Assembly: GCA_950097015.1 (NCBI GenBank)
Contig: CATNEN010000003.1
Coordinates: forward strand, 5,937,501 to 6,001,500
Direction: 5' to 3'
DNA: 64,000 nucleotides
Origin: Macrostomum hystrix
Lineage: Eukaryota; Platyhelminthes; Macrostomidae
Shown here: one piece after another, positions 32,349 through 42,677 of the stretch
How the letters are laid out: each line of letters opens with the position of its first letter
Numbering within the stretch: position 1 is the first letter of the stretch
The notes under the pieces: generated by a model
The model's input: only the letters and a program-made list of their open reading frames with translations
Database searches by the model: none
Told to the model about the DNA's origin: nothing
Made by a program: the position numbers and the translations under genes

Positions 32349-33377
32349 CTATTGTTCGATGATGCAACCGCAACTGCACGGCTTCAGATCAGCGGTGTGG
32401 CCCTGCGCCCGCTGGTCCTTGGCGTAGGTCTGCAGGATCGACTTCAGCAATGGCGACTTGAGCACTTCTCGGTTGTGCTTCAGGTAGGCCATAAAGCATG
32501 AGAAGGATTGGAATTTGTTTAGCAAAGAGGCGTACTTGAGCTTCTCTTGGTCGAGCTGTCTGTGCATTTCTTGGATTTCTCGCTCGGCCTCGCGTAGTTT
32601 CTGCGGGTAGGATTTTGGAGGACGATGGTAATAAATTAATACTATTCGATATATCGCTACTGCCAGTTTTTTATCGCTCACCTGCTCCTTCTGCTTCTCG
32701 CCAACCTTCTTCTTCTGTCGGCACTTCTTGGCGGCTTCGCGATTTTTCTCGCGTCTAACCCGCTGCAGTTCGAGTGTTTCAGCGCTCACCTGAAGTTGCA
32801 GTTTCATGTCGGGAGCATGTTTTTTGATTACTGATTACTTTGAAAGAAATACTCGTATAATGTCTTTAAGTTTCAAAGTTTTGAAAACGATGCTCACTGG
32901 GTACTCTCTCGGCTTTGAGTCCGCCTCGAGGCCATGGTCCAGTTTGCCCTGCTGCAGCAGCTTCAGTTGAATGCGGCAACTGATTTCCTCCTTGATCAGG
33001 CTGCTCTCCATTCGCTTGTGATCATCTGGCGATCCAGCTGACATAGACGAGTCGTCGTTTGATGGCTGCTGAGATTCTTGAAACCAGGTCTCCAGGAAAC
33101 CCGTTTGCGCTTCCTGCTTGACCACCAACTTCGTGAGATCGTCCACCTGGTACTGGGTGGGATAAGAATGGTTGCTGATAGACGTCATCAGAGCCGAATG
33201 CGTAGTCTGGACGGTGTCAATAGCCGGCTGCTGTGGCGGCTGCTGCACAGACATTGTCGCCACCGGCGCCTGGTCCAGATTGAGGCTATTGAGGAAATTG
33301 TCAAATGTGTCGTCAGTTTCCATGAATCTGGGCGTTGAGATCACCTCAAGTTGTCTTTGGTCGTCTTCGAAAATCAT
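32349..33377 (-). CDS. bZIP transcription factor, ATF3/JDP2-like
   Basis: Three exons, 33377-32898, 32789-32682 and 32600-32349, all phase 0 with introns of 108 and 81 bp, give 279 residues. The basic region RRVRREKNREAAKKCRQKKK (assembled from exon 2) carries the bZIP signature N-x2-AA-x2-CR, at about residues 170-190. A helical zipper-like region follows (KLREAEREIQEMHRQLDQEK) with weak leucine heptads. RREKN and the upstream LIKEE segment are more like ATF3/JDP2 than Jun or CREB. The first 160 residues are Gln/Ser/Asp-rich and probably an activation region. The tail ends in a short cysteine cluster. It would bind TRE/CRE-type sites as a dimer, plausibly with the Fos-like protein encoded 4 kb upstream; that pairing is inference. 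All three internal exon starts or donors carry GTGAGC. Confidence 0.75.
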
Positions 33378-33924
33378 ATTCTCTGTAGACTTGTATTTAG
33401 CTTAGGCGAATGCTGCCAACTAAATTGCGATTGTTTTAAACAGGAAAGCTCGCTCAGCGGCTCAAGCTGTTAAGCTTTATAAGGCCGGATAGTGCCTTGT
33501 AAACGGACAGTCCGGGGTATAGACTGGTACTTGCCGAGGACAATTCGTGGGTTTGCCGCGGACCAACCGAAGGTGAAGCGGGGCGGGTGACTTGCGGGGG
33601 TGGCCGACTTGGAACTAAAAGCTGGGGTGGTTGTGGTGATTGTACACGCGATACCCGTACGTATATTCGTTTAATAACGAGCTAGTTCAGGCGGCAGACC
33701 AAGTACATTCGCCCAGAATCAACTTGGAAATTCCATGCAATGATACTCCACGGATCTACCGTGGATTAAACGCGACACCTACAAAAACAGTCGCGTACAG
33801 ATTATAATTTTAATTAAGATAGTTTGCTATTTAGCTCCCGTCTCCGGGTGGCTCAATCATAATCCCCAATAGGGGATAAAAGGCTGGCAAAAAACCTTGG
33901 CAGACGCTAAAAAATGATTTTAAT
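33378..33924. other. 5' flank of the ATF3/JDP2-like gene
   Basis: This region is GC-richer than neighbouring intergenic sequence between about 33480 and 33660, as expected for a promoter. I could not point to a specific TATA, CRE or AP-1 site. Confidence 0.4.
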
Positions 33925-33926
33925 AA

Positions 33927-34140
33927 TTGAATACACCTGCCCTTATTGGGCCACATGTGCAGCTATTGAATCTGATAGCTGCGTATGTCTGCCAGTCCAT
34001 GACTGGGGGGCACACACCCAATTATTACCCCGGCTAGTGCGAATTTAGAAGTCTTGCTTAAGGACAAAATTATATTTGATTTGGAATCAGGAATCGAACC
34101 TTAGACTCGATGCTCGAGCAACTAGTAGGCTACAACCCTT
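33927..34140 (-). mobile_element. SINE family B copy
   Basis: On the plus strand it reads from the tail complement (ACACCTGCCCTTATTGGGCC) through a damaged core (CAGTCCATGACTGGGGGG, one base short of the palindrome). It ends at the head complement (GGAATCGAACCTTAGACTC) and GTAGGCTACAACCC. Confidence 0.8.
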
Positions 34141-35195
34141 GAACACAAAAAGCTTATAAACAGTACTACAGGATCATGATTAGCTTCTATACGACTACGA
34201 GCCGTACGCCCTACGGGGAGAGTGATACATGGGGTGGGTGACTGATCACGTGACCAATGATAGTTTCGCCCTGGCTGAAATTGCACACCAATCTAGTTAT
34301 AGCTGGCCAGAGACGAACATGGAACTAAAATATTGTTCAAAACATCATAACTCACATTTACCTACTCTTATAAGTAGAAATATGAACATTTTAATGCGAA
34401 ATTTGTACCTTCGGCTCAAAATGCCAACATTTTTATTAGTATTGTACTTCTTCCAGGCAGTGTATATTTGCGCAATTTTGTTGTTGCCTTTTTGCAAGCA
34501 GTAAGCTTTATAAAAATGATTAGTTACATAGCAAATACAAAAGTGGAATCAGCACAACAAAGGTAAATAGCACGGGGTCACTGACTGTACAACTAGATTT
34601 AGCATAAGCAAAATCGACTGTAACTTCAAAAACAAAATTGTAAACCTGTAAATAAATAGATTTTCATAAGAAAAGCCGGGAAATTTGGAGAGACAAAATT
34701 GCATCAATATATCATATACTACTTGCACGTAAGTAGCTATTTAGCAAACAAGGGAATTAAGTCGGTTAGGAGCACCAAGTAGGATTTGAATAAGTTAGTA
34801 AGAAAAGCAACAATAAATATTAAGCTGCGTAAAAAGTTACTACTTATAAAAACATTAGTAGTCAGTAGGCAGCTTTGTTAAACTGTAAATAAATAGTAAA
34901 CTACATTGCGCTAACGAATGCAAGAAAATTAAACTAGCATGCAAGTCCACAAAGCCAAAAGCCGAAATAAAAAAATTGAACAGTGAATAGTAACAAAATA
35001 GTAAAAAAACTGATAAAAATGATTTGAAAAGCTTGTCAATATAATTTAAAATTCGTTACACATTTCAATTACATTGTGAATTGTCATAAACAAACACTCC
35101 TTATAACATAATCAGCAAAAATTTTAAATCGAATTCTTTATTTATTGGGATCCTAATATTTTCAGAATCAGGAAACTTAATCTTAAAGAATGGGG
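34141..35195. other. Intergenic, nothing recognised
   Basis: AT-rich sequence. A 91-codon plus-strand open frame at 34229-34504 has one hydrophobic stretch but no start context, family motif or flanking exon, so I leave it uncalled. Confidence 0.45.
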
Positions 35196-35199
35196 AATT

Positions 35200-35770
35200 C
35201 CATAAAGAAGAATCAAAGAATCTCAGTCCGGAAGAATGGGGAATCCCAATCTAGAAAAATGGGGAATCCCAATCCTGAAGAATGGGGAATCCCAATCCTG
35301 AAGAATGGGGAATCCCAATCCTGAAGAATGGGGAATCCTAATCCTGAAGAATTGGTAATCCCAATCCTGAAGAATTGGTAATCCCAATCCTGAAGAATGG
35401 GGAGCCTCAATCCTGAAGAATGGGGAATCCCAATCCTGAAGAATGGGGAATCTCAATTCTAAAGAATTGGGAAACCAATCCTGAAGAATGGGGAATCCCA
35501 ATCCTGAAGAATGGGGAGCCTCAATCCTGAAGAATGGGGAATCCTAATCCTGAAGAATGGGGAATCTCAATTCTAAAGAATTGGGAAACCAATCCTGAAG
35601 AATGAGGAATCCCAATCCTGAAGAATGGGGAATCCTAATCCTGAAGAATGGGGAATCCCAATCCTAAAGAATAGGGAATCCAAATCCTGAAGAATGGGAA
35701 ATCCCAATCCTAAAAAATAGGGAATCCCAATCATGTAGAATGGGGAATTCCAATACGGAAGAATCCTGAA
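35200..35770. repeat. 23-bp minisatellite
   Basis: About 25 units whose core is AATGGGGAATCCCAATCCTG followed by AAG. Variants include ATTGGTAATC and AGGGAATCC. It shares GAATCCCAATCCTGA with the 21-bp array at 36.4 kb. Confidence 0.95.
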
Positions 35771-35774
35771 GAAT

Positions 35775-36355
35775 TGGGAATCTAAAAGTAAGAAGTAGAG
35801 AATTAAATTTATGTTCCTACGGAGAAGTTTTCAAATAATTCTGCACTTACAATCAAGTAGGATCTTCTAAAAATTTTCAAAGATAATTTGTTGATAATAA
35901 ATAAAAGTTTTTAAAAGCAAGTTAAATTCGCATGCAGAATTAAGAAAGTTACATAAGACGCAATTGTTAATTAAAATAGAATACAATAAAAACGTTATCA
36001 ATTCTGAACGTGTGGGGACTAGACAGGTGTAAAATTATTCACCAACAACTGGGAAACTCAAACAACGCCATTAAGCACCGACCGTCATGAACGACTACAG
36101 AATGCGTAAAAAATTGTAAAAAACGGCGTAGAAAATTACGAAATCAAGTTAATGCAATGTGTCAGAGTAAGTAGTAGGCGATATATACTACTCAGAGAAG
36201 CACTCGGAACTTACAAACTAAAAAATACTTGTACGCTCGTATGTATACTAGAACACCTTGAAATGCCTGCAGACTAAAAATAGCTGTAAAAACAGCAAAA
36301 GCCAGGATGCTAAAGTTATCTCAAACTTTCAAGCCTGCTGAATTCATGAAGAAAC
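35775..36355. other. AT-rich spacer between two related minisatellites
   Basis: No gene or repeat that I can support. Confidence 0.5.
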
Positions 36356-36359
36356 TTAC

Positions 36360-37245
36360 AACCGAAATCCTTATTCAGAGAATCTGAATCCTAATCGCGA
36401 TCCTCATAAAGCTAATCCTAATCCCGAGACTCAGAATCCCTGCTACTAAAATCAGAATCCCAGTCCACAGAAGTAGAATCCTAATCAAGAGAATTAGAAT
36501 CCCAATCCTGAGAATCAGAATCCCAATCCTGAGAAGCAGAATCCCAATCCTGAGAATTCTAATCCCAACCTAGAGAAATAGAATCCCAATCCAAAGAAAT
36601 ATAATCCCAATCTTGAGACTTTTAATCCCAATCCAGAGAAATAGAATCCTAATCCTGAGAATTAGAATCCCAATCCTGATAATCAGAATCCCAATCCTGA
36701 GAGTTTAAATCCCAATACTGATAATCAGAATCCCAATCCTGAGAATTTAAATCCCAAAGCTGAGAATTAGAATCCCAATACTGAGAATCAGAATCCCAAT
36801 CCAGAGAAATAAAATCCCAATCTTGAAAATTCTAATCCCAATCCAGAGAAATAGAATCACAATCCTGAGAATTAGAATCCCAATTCTGAGAATTAAAATC
36901 CCAATCCTGAGACTTAGAATCCCAATCATTAGAAGCAGAATCCAAATCCAGAGAAATAAAATCCCAACCCTGAGAATTCTAATCCCAATCCAGAGAAATA
37001 AAATCCTAATCCTGAGAATTACGAGAAGAATCCCTATCCTGGGAATTAGAATCTTAATCCTAATAGTCGGAGTCCTGACAATCTGAATCCCCATTCTGAA
37101 AATCATAATTAGAATTAAAATTATTTAAAGAGAAATCCTAAGAATCATAATCAATCGATGCCGTGAATTAGAATCCCAACGCAGAACTTTAGAATCCCGA
37201 ATCATAACTCTTAGAATTCTAATCATGAGAAGCAGAATGGTATTC
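36360..37245. repeat. 21-bp minisatellite, degenerate
   Basis: About 40 imperfect units of roughly GAATCCCAATCCTGAGAATT plus one base, with frequent CCAGAGAAATA variants. It ends about 170 bases beyond the stop codon of the Fos-like gene and may be part of its 3' UTR. Ile-rich open frames across it are artefacts. Confidence 0.93.
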
Positions 37246-37412
37246 TCGTTAAGCTAATCCTAAATTCGACTATGACAACTCAAATCCTATATATGAAACA
37301 AAATTCCACAACTTAAGAAATACTATTATACTTATATATGCTTTAGTATAACCTGCAGCGGAATATGTAAGTGGAACAAGAAATATAAAATTTTCAAAAA
37401 GCATCAGCCACA

Positions 37413-37645
37413 TCAGAGGCGCAGGAAATTCTCCTGTTTGACAGCAAACAGAGGAGCCAGGTCTGGCGGCAGCACCTGACCTTGCAGTTCAGCGGACTGA
37501 GGCTGCGAATCGTCCAATTCAGCCGCTTGGGCCACATTGATGGCGCCAATGGAGTTCAGATGATTCTGCTGTGCCAGCATTGACGATGCGAAACTTAAAC
37601 TGGGCAGTGAAGAAACTATGGAATGCAACGGCGGTAGGACAGTTG

Positions 37646-37677
<32 letters not shown>

Positions 37678-40587
37678 GAAGAAATAGCCGAAGTTGAAGG
37701 AACACTTATAGCAACCCTGTACGATTGCTGCTCAGCACTGGACAAGTCCGGATCGAAATTTCTGCTAGACATTGGCTGATAGAGCTTGCCAGCGGTTGTC
37801 AACGACGCTTCAACATTCTGTGCGTCATTGTCGTCTTCAAGGTCGTCAGTGTTGTCATTGTCAACGTCGTCTAGATCGCCCGGTGAATGACTGCGAAGCG
37901 ACGGTGGTGTTGGCGTCTGCTGATGCTGCTGCTGCTGCTGCTTTCTGACCAGCTCCATAGAGATTGGTGCCAGCGTAGGAATGGTCAGTGTGACACTGTC
38001 AGGGCACTCAAGCTTGTGCGCCTGCGAATGGTGTTGCGAAACCACGCTATTCTGAATTCTTTCAGCAACTCCTTTATATTCCTCACGTTCTAGTTTCCAC
38101 AGTATTACTCCGTGTCTATTTACTCTACATAAAGTATCTACTCGCTTTTATCCTTCTGTGTCTACCATCTCTACCTGAAGTGTCTACCATCTCTACCTGA
38201 AGTGTCTATCATCTCTACCTAGTAGTATCTACAATCTCTACCTGAAGTGTCTATCATCTCTACCTAGTAGTATCTACAATCTCTACCTGAAGTGTCTATC
38301 ATCTCTACCTAGTAGTATCTACAATCTCTACCTGAAGTGTCTATCATCTCTACCTACAGCATCTACCACCTCTACCTGAAGTGTCTACCACCTCTAACTA
38401 CAGTATCTACCATCTCTACCTACAGTATCTACCATTTCTGCCTACAGTATCTACCATCTCTACCTGAAGTCAGTGAAGTGTCTATTATCTCTACCTACAG
38501 TATCTACCATCTCTGCCTACAGTATCTACCATTTCTGCCTACAGTATCTACCATCTCTACCTGAATTGTCTAACATCTCTAACTACAGTATCTACCATCT
38601 CTTCTTACAGCATCTACCACGTCTACCTGAAGTGTCTACCATCTCTAACTACAGTATCTACCATCTCTGCCTACAGTATCTACCATTTCTGCCTACAGTA
38701 TCTACCATCTCTACCTGAATTGTCTAACATCTCTAACTACAGTATCTACCATCTCTTCTTACAGCATCTACCACGTCTACCTGAAGTGAAGTGTCTACCA
38801 TCTCTAACTACAGTATCTACCAGCCTACACCCACAGTTTTATATATTTACACCTGCTGTTTTACTTTTAAATTATAAGGACAATATTTTGTCCCCAAAGT
38901 TTTCGCGCATATTTAAATTTAGCAGTCAATCCTATGAAGGTCTGCAAACTGACCTGCAGCAGGGACATTAGCTGAGACTTTTTATTCAACAGCTCGGTAA
39001 TTTCGGCCTCCAATTCGCTGTTGTCAGTCTCCAGTCCGTTGGCCTCATCTGTCAGGCATTCAATCTGATCCTGGCGCTTCTTCCGACACTTGGCCGCGGC
39101 CACGCGATTCCGTTCGCGCCTCTTGGCCCGCCTGACCGACTCCTCGTTGTTCACCTGGGGGTCAGGTGTGGGGTAATGACTATAAGGCGTGGGTATTGAC
39201 GATAACGTATGGGGTAATGATTATAATGTGTGGGTAATGACGGTATTAGTGTGTGAAGTAATGACGATAATGTTTTGGCCCGTGGGTTAAGGAAAACAAA
39301 GTGTGGGGTAATGACAATAAGGCGTCGGGCAAATGGCTGGGGAAATGTCGTTAAGGTCTGGGGTAATGAGGGTAATGTGAGGACTGACGGGTAGTGGTGG
39401 TAACATCAACATGTAGGGTAGCAGATAGTGGTAACATGAGGGCTGTGGCAGTTGGGACAGGCCGGATGGAGTTAGTTAGGCCTACCTTTTCAGACTTTAA
39501 GCATCTCCTGCCTGTAGAAATAGTTGGCACCTGTTTCTTCTTTGACTCAGCTTTGGATTGCTTTGAATTGCTGTTAGAAACAGCAGCAGCAGCAGCAGTG
39601 GGAAGAGAGGAAGAGGCAGGGCTAGCAGGCTCTGAAATAACTGGCAGTGGCATTGGCTGCATTGTTGAATTAGCAGTCAAGGATGTGCTCACAGCTGTTG
39701 TGGTTGAGCAGACAGGCCTGACCATAGGGACTGGATCCAGACAACTTTCCATTTTAGTAAGTGGTGGCGGTTGTGGAAGCAGTTGCTGCAGAACTTGCTG
39801 CTGCTGCTGCTGCTGCTGCTGAGGCAGTGGCAGCGGTGACTGAGCAGCCATAATGATGTGGTGAGTGCCCGGGTTCGCTTGCAGCGGAGGCGGCTGTGGC
39901 TGCAGCGGAGGCGGCGGCGGAGTCGGCGCTTGAGCGTCGATGAGCTGAGCCAGCAGCTGCGGCTGCTGGCTGATGAGGTGCAGCTGGTCTCCGCGAATCA
40001 TGTAAGTCTGGCCGTTGCTGCCGGCAATGAGCTGGTAGGGGACGCCACCCAGGTTTCCTAGAAACTCCAGACCAGAGTCATGCTTCGAAACAGCGGATGC
40101 TAGGTGAATCTGGTGGTTTTGTTGCTGCAGTTGCTGCTGCTGCTGAATGATGTGATGCTGCTGCAGTTGATGGTGATGCTGCTGCTGCTGCTGATGCTGG
40201 GCGATGGTTGCCTGAGGCAGGGTGCAGTAAGACACCATTGGTGCGGCTGTAAGTGCAGTTTGAAAACTACCAACAGCTCCGCCAGGCAGCTGGAGTTGCT
40301 GAGTCATGGACTGCTGATGGTGCTGACCGATTCCCGGTGGAGCAGTTAGCTGGATGATGCTGTTACCATTGGCATTGGAGGTGACCACAAAGTTGCCAGG
40401 TACTGTGGTGGCTGCTACACCGGCTGCTGTGGCGGCGCTGCCATTGGCCGAGTAGATAGGCTAGTTGATAGAAAAAAAATACCCTCGAGCATCAGGATCA
40501 CGAAATTAAAAAATAAAAGACATGTTACAGACTTTAGAATTCACAATTGCCCAAGTTACTTACAACATGATGCACCATTGCAGACAT
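37413..40587 (-). CDS. Fos-like bZIP transcription factor (AP-1 subunit)
   Basis: Four exons, all phase 0: 40587-40564 (MSAMVHHV, donor GTT|GTAAGT), 40460-39486, 39154-38954 and 38051-37413, together 612 residues. The N-terminal half is Gln/His/Pro-rich with CAG-encoded glutamine runs. Exon 2 ends with STGRRCLKSEK, the TGRR motif typical of Fos before the basic region. Exon 3 encodes RRAKRRERNRVAAAKCRKKR, with the Fos-type ERN-x2-AAAKCR signature, then a zipper with leucines spaced in heptads (CLTDEANGLETDNSEL, EITELLNKKSQL). Its spacing is closer to Fos than to ATF3 or Jun. Exon 4 holds another Q10 run and an acidic D/E-rich stretch. Fos proteins act in the nucleus as obligate heterodimers, usually with Jun. 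Introns 2 and 3 carry tandem repeats. The small first exon is the least certain part. Confidence 0.85.
38160..38835. repeat. 22-bp minisatellite in intron 3 of the Fos-like gene
   Basis: About 30 units of 22-23 bp built on TCTACCATCTCTACCTGAAG plus TG, alternating with CTACAGTA endings. On the transcribed strand each unit reads CTTCAGGTAGAG or TGTAGGTAGAG, which contains both an AG acceptor-like end and a CAG|GTAGAG donor-like site. Confidence 0.95.
39160..39420. repeat. Degenerate GGGTAATGA repeat in intron 2 of the Fos-like gene
   Basis: About ten imperfect units of roughly 21-23 bp centred on GTGTGGGGTAATGACGATAA. It fills most of the 331-bp intron and runs to within a few bases of the exon 3 acceptor. 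Confidence 0.8.
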
Positions 40588-41925
40588 GCTTTTTGTTGTT
40601 TTCGACCGATTGCACAGATTAACTCTTATCTAGCTGCCTGGCTTTAATTAATAGTCTTTGTTGGCTAATTTTAACATTAAGATGAAAATGTAATGCTTTG
40701 TTTAATGCAAAAACGGCCGCAAAAATATATCCTGCAAGCAGAGGCACGCTGACAGTAAACTAAATGAACCTCTACAATGAGAGAAAGCCAGATTAAATAC
40801 GACAAGCACGTGAGGGGAGGGTCCTGAATCGGGGTCTCCGCTTTGGGCCAAATATAAAATCTAGAACACCCACCCCATTCCCATTCCCCAGCGAAGTGAA
40901 GGCTTGGTAAGGAATTTGATAAGGCAGGGTAGGGTGGGCTTTAAGTGGTGTCCTCTGGGCTTTTTAGACTATGTACATTAACTCTTTAGAGGGTCTTTCT
41001 AAGTCTAGCCCTGTGTACATTCTTTATGGGTGGGGGTGTGTGCCAATAGGCTTTGGGCAGGCCGTGGCGCGTACAACGGGGGCTCTGCAGAAAACAGGAC
41101 AGACCTATTCCTATAGCTATTGGACTGTCTCGATCGATAATAAAATATTCAACTCCTCTCGTCTTTCTCTCCCTTAGTCCCAGTGGCAGTGGTCCCTGTC
41201 TCCTCTCCTTGTTTCTCCTCCTCATCTTTGTCTTCTTATACTGCTTATAGTGTCCATATATAATAAAATACAGACCAACCTCACTCACTCACTGAACTTT
41301 ATGTTTTGCTGTTTGGCTCCTACTACTTCAGATAGGACGGTGGAAGTCGTGCTAGAGAAGAAAACGTTCTATAACTTCTCATATAGGAAGTCTTTGTCCA
41401 CGTGGGCGTTGATTCATAATAATTTCGAGTTGAGTCATCCCTTTGATTTTTATGAAATATAAGTATCGGACAGTTTATTAGCGTATCACGGTAAAGCAGT
41501 AACTTTCTTTTCAGATGTGGCCATTGCCCATTATATTTAGTTTACTGTAAGACTTAAGATTTCATTACATTCAGTGGGTGCACTTTTAGCTTATGTAAAC
41601 AATGTTTTATATCCACATAAAGGATATCAGAATAACGGATAGGTTGCGGAAATAAGAAAGTGATATTTCGAGTTAAGCTCTAGATTAGATATAAGTATAT
41701 TGATAACAGTTTCGTGTGGTATGTTACGAGTATCAATTTTTTAGCTACAATCTAAAGTATTTCCGTTCTATACAAAATAATACAACACATCTATTAGAAT
41801 TTACTATTGAATTCCTCGTATAGTTTTCTCATTTTTTACTGATCATACTACTCACATCAGTAGACACAATGACATCATATGCTAACACTATAACACTATA
41901 TCATCTCACGATTAACTTTTTGAAA
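40588..41925. other. 5' flank of the Fos-like gene and intergenic sequence
   Basis: A TATA-like string (GATATATTTTTG on minus, near 40722-40733) lies about 140 bases upstream of the ATG. A segment at 40970-41260 has AATAAA twice and CT-rich runs like an LTR, but I found no matching ends. Confidence 0.4.
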
Positions 41926-41929
41926 TTAA

Positions 41930-42185
41930 GATAAATGACAGATCGTGAAAGCAGAAGTCTGCATTCTAAGATTCCACTGGTTCGATACCCGACTACACAG
42001 GAACAATTTGTGTACTTTAGGAAGACACTTAAATATGCATTGCTTTGGAATTGGGTGTGGTGTCCCCCAGTCCATGGACTGAACAGTCGTACGCAGCCTT
42101 CAGATGCGCCGCGTATTAGCTGCGGCTGTGCTGTCGGCAGCACACGTGCCTAATTGGGGCAGGTGTAATTAACTATTCAATTTGA
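41930..42185 (+). mobile_element. SINE family B copy
   Basis: The head includes CTGGTTCGATACCCGACTAC. The body keeps TTTGTGTACTTTAGGAAGAC, CAGTCCATGGACTG, CGTACGCAGCCTTCAGATGC and the tail GCCTAATTGGGGCAGGTGTA. Part of the AACTGGGTGAAC block is deleted. Confidence 0.85.
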
Positions 42186-42677
42186 TAAATAAAACATAAT
42201 AACATCACAATAAGTTGACGATTTCAGCTTGCTTGCAAATAGACTTTTATCATACAATATAAGTATAAAAGTGTAATCGCGAGGTTCACCAGACAAAATT
42301 ATATTAAAGAAAACACGATTTACACACGTGTACCACGAAGTATATTTTAGTAATTTTAAACTTTGAAGAAAAAAGCACAAAGTAGGTTTCATAGAGGAAT
42401 CATAGCATACTATAAAATAGAGTAGTGTACGATACGACAATTACCTTGCTTGTGACACACATGTTGCTAAAAGTTATAAACAATAAGAGAAGAAAATGGA
42501 AAAAAAATATATTAAAATTGGAAATCAGAATGATAAAATTCCCAGCCAAATTTTCAAAGAAAGCCATAATAAGTGCTACTAATTATTAGTACTTACTCCA
42601 GTAGAAGAAATATCTGTCCTGACCGTTAATTAAACAAACCCGGTAGTTAGTCCTCGCCGGTCGTCCACGCCGGTTCG
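42186..42677. other. Intergenic, 3' side of the RING protein gene
   Basis: AT-rich sequence with no supported gene. No clear minus-strand AATAAA near the stop codon. Confidence 0.5.

Noticed and set aside
36747..37106. Ile/Leu-rich 119-residue frame resembling a membrane protein
   Set aside because: It is a translation of the degenerate 21-bp repeat.
37413..38045. Separate Gln-rich gene 3' of the Fos-like bZIP exon
   Set aside because: It has no ATG at its start, opens at an AG acceptor, and joins the bZIP exon in phase 0, so it is the last exon of the Fos-like gene.
40970..41290. LTR-like segment with AATAAA and CT-rich runs
   Set aside because: I found no TG...CA ends with a target duplication and no second copy in the window.
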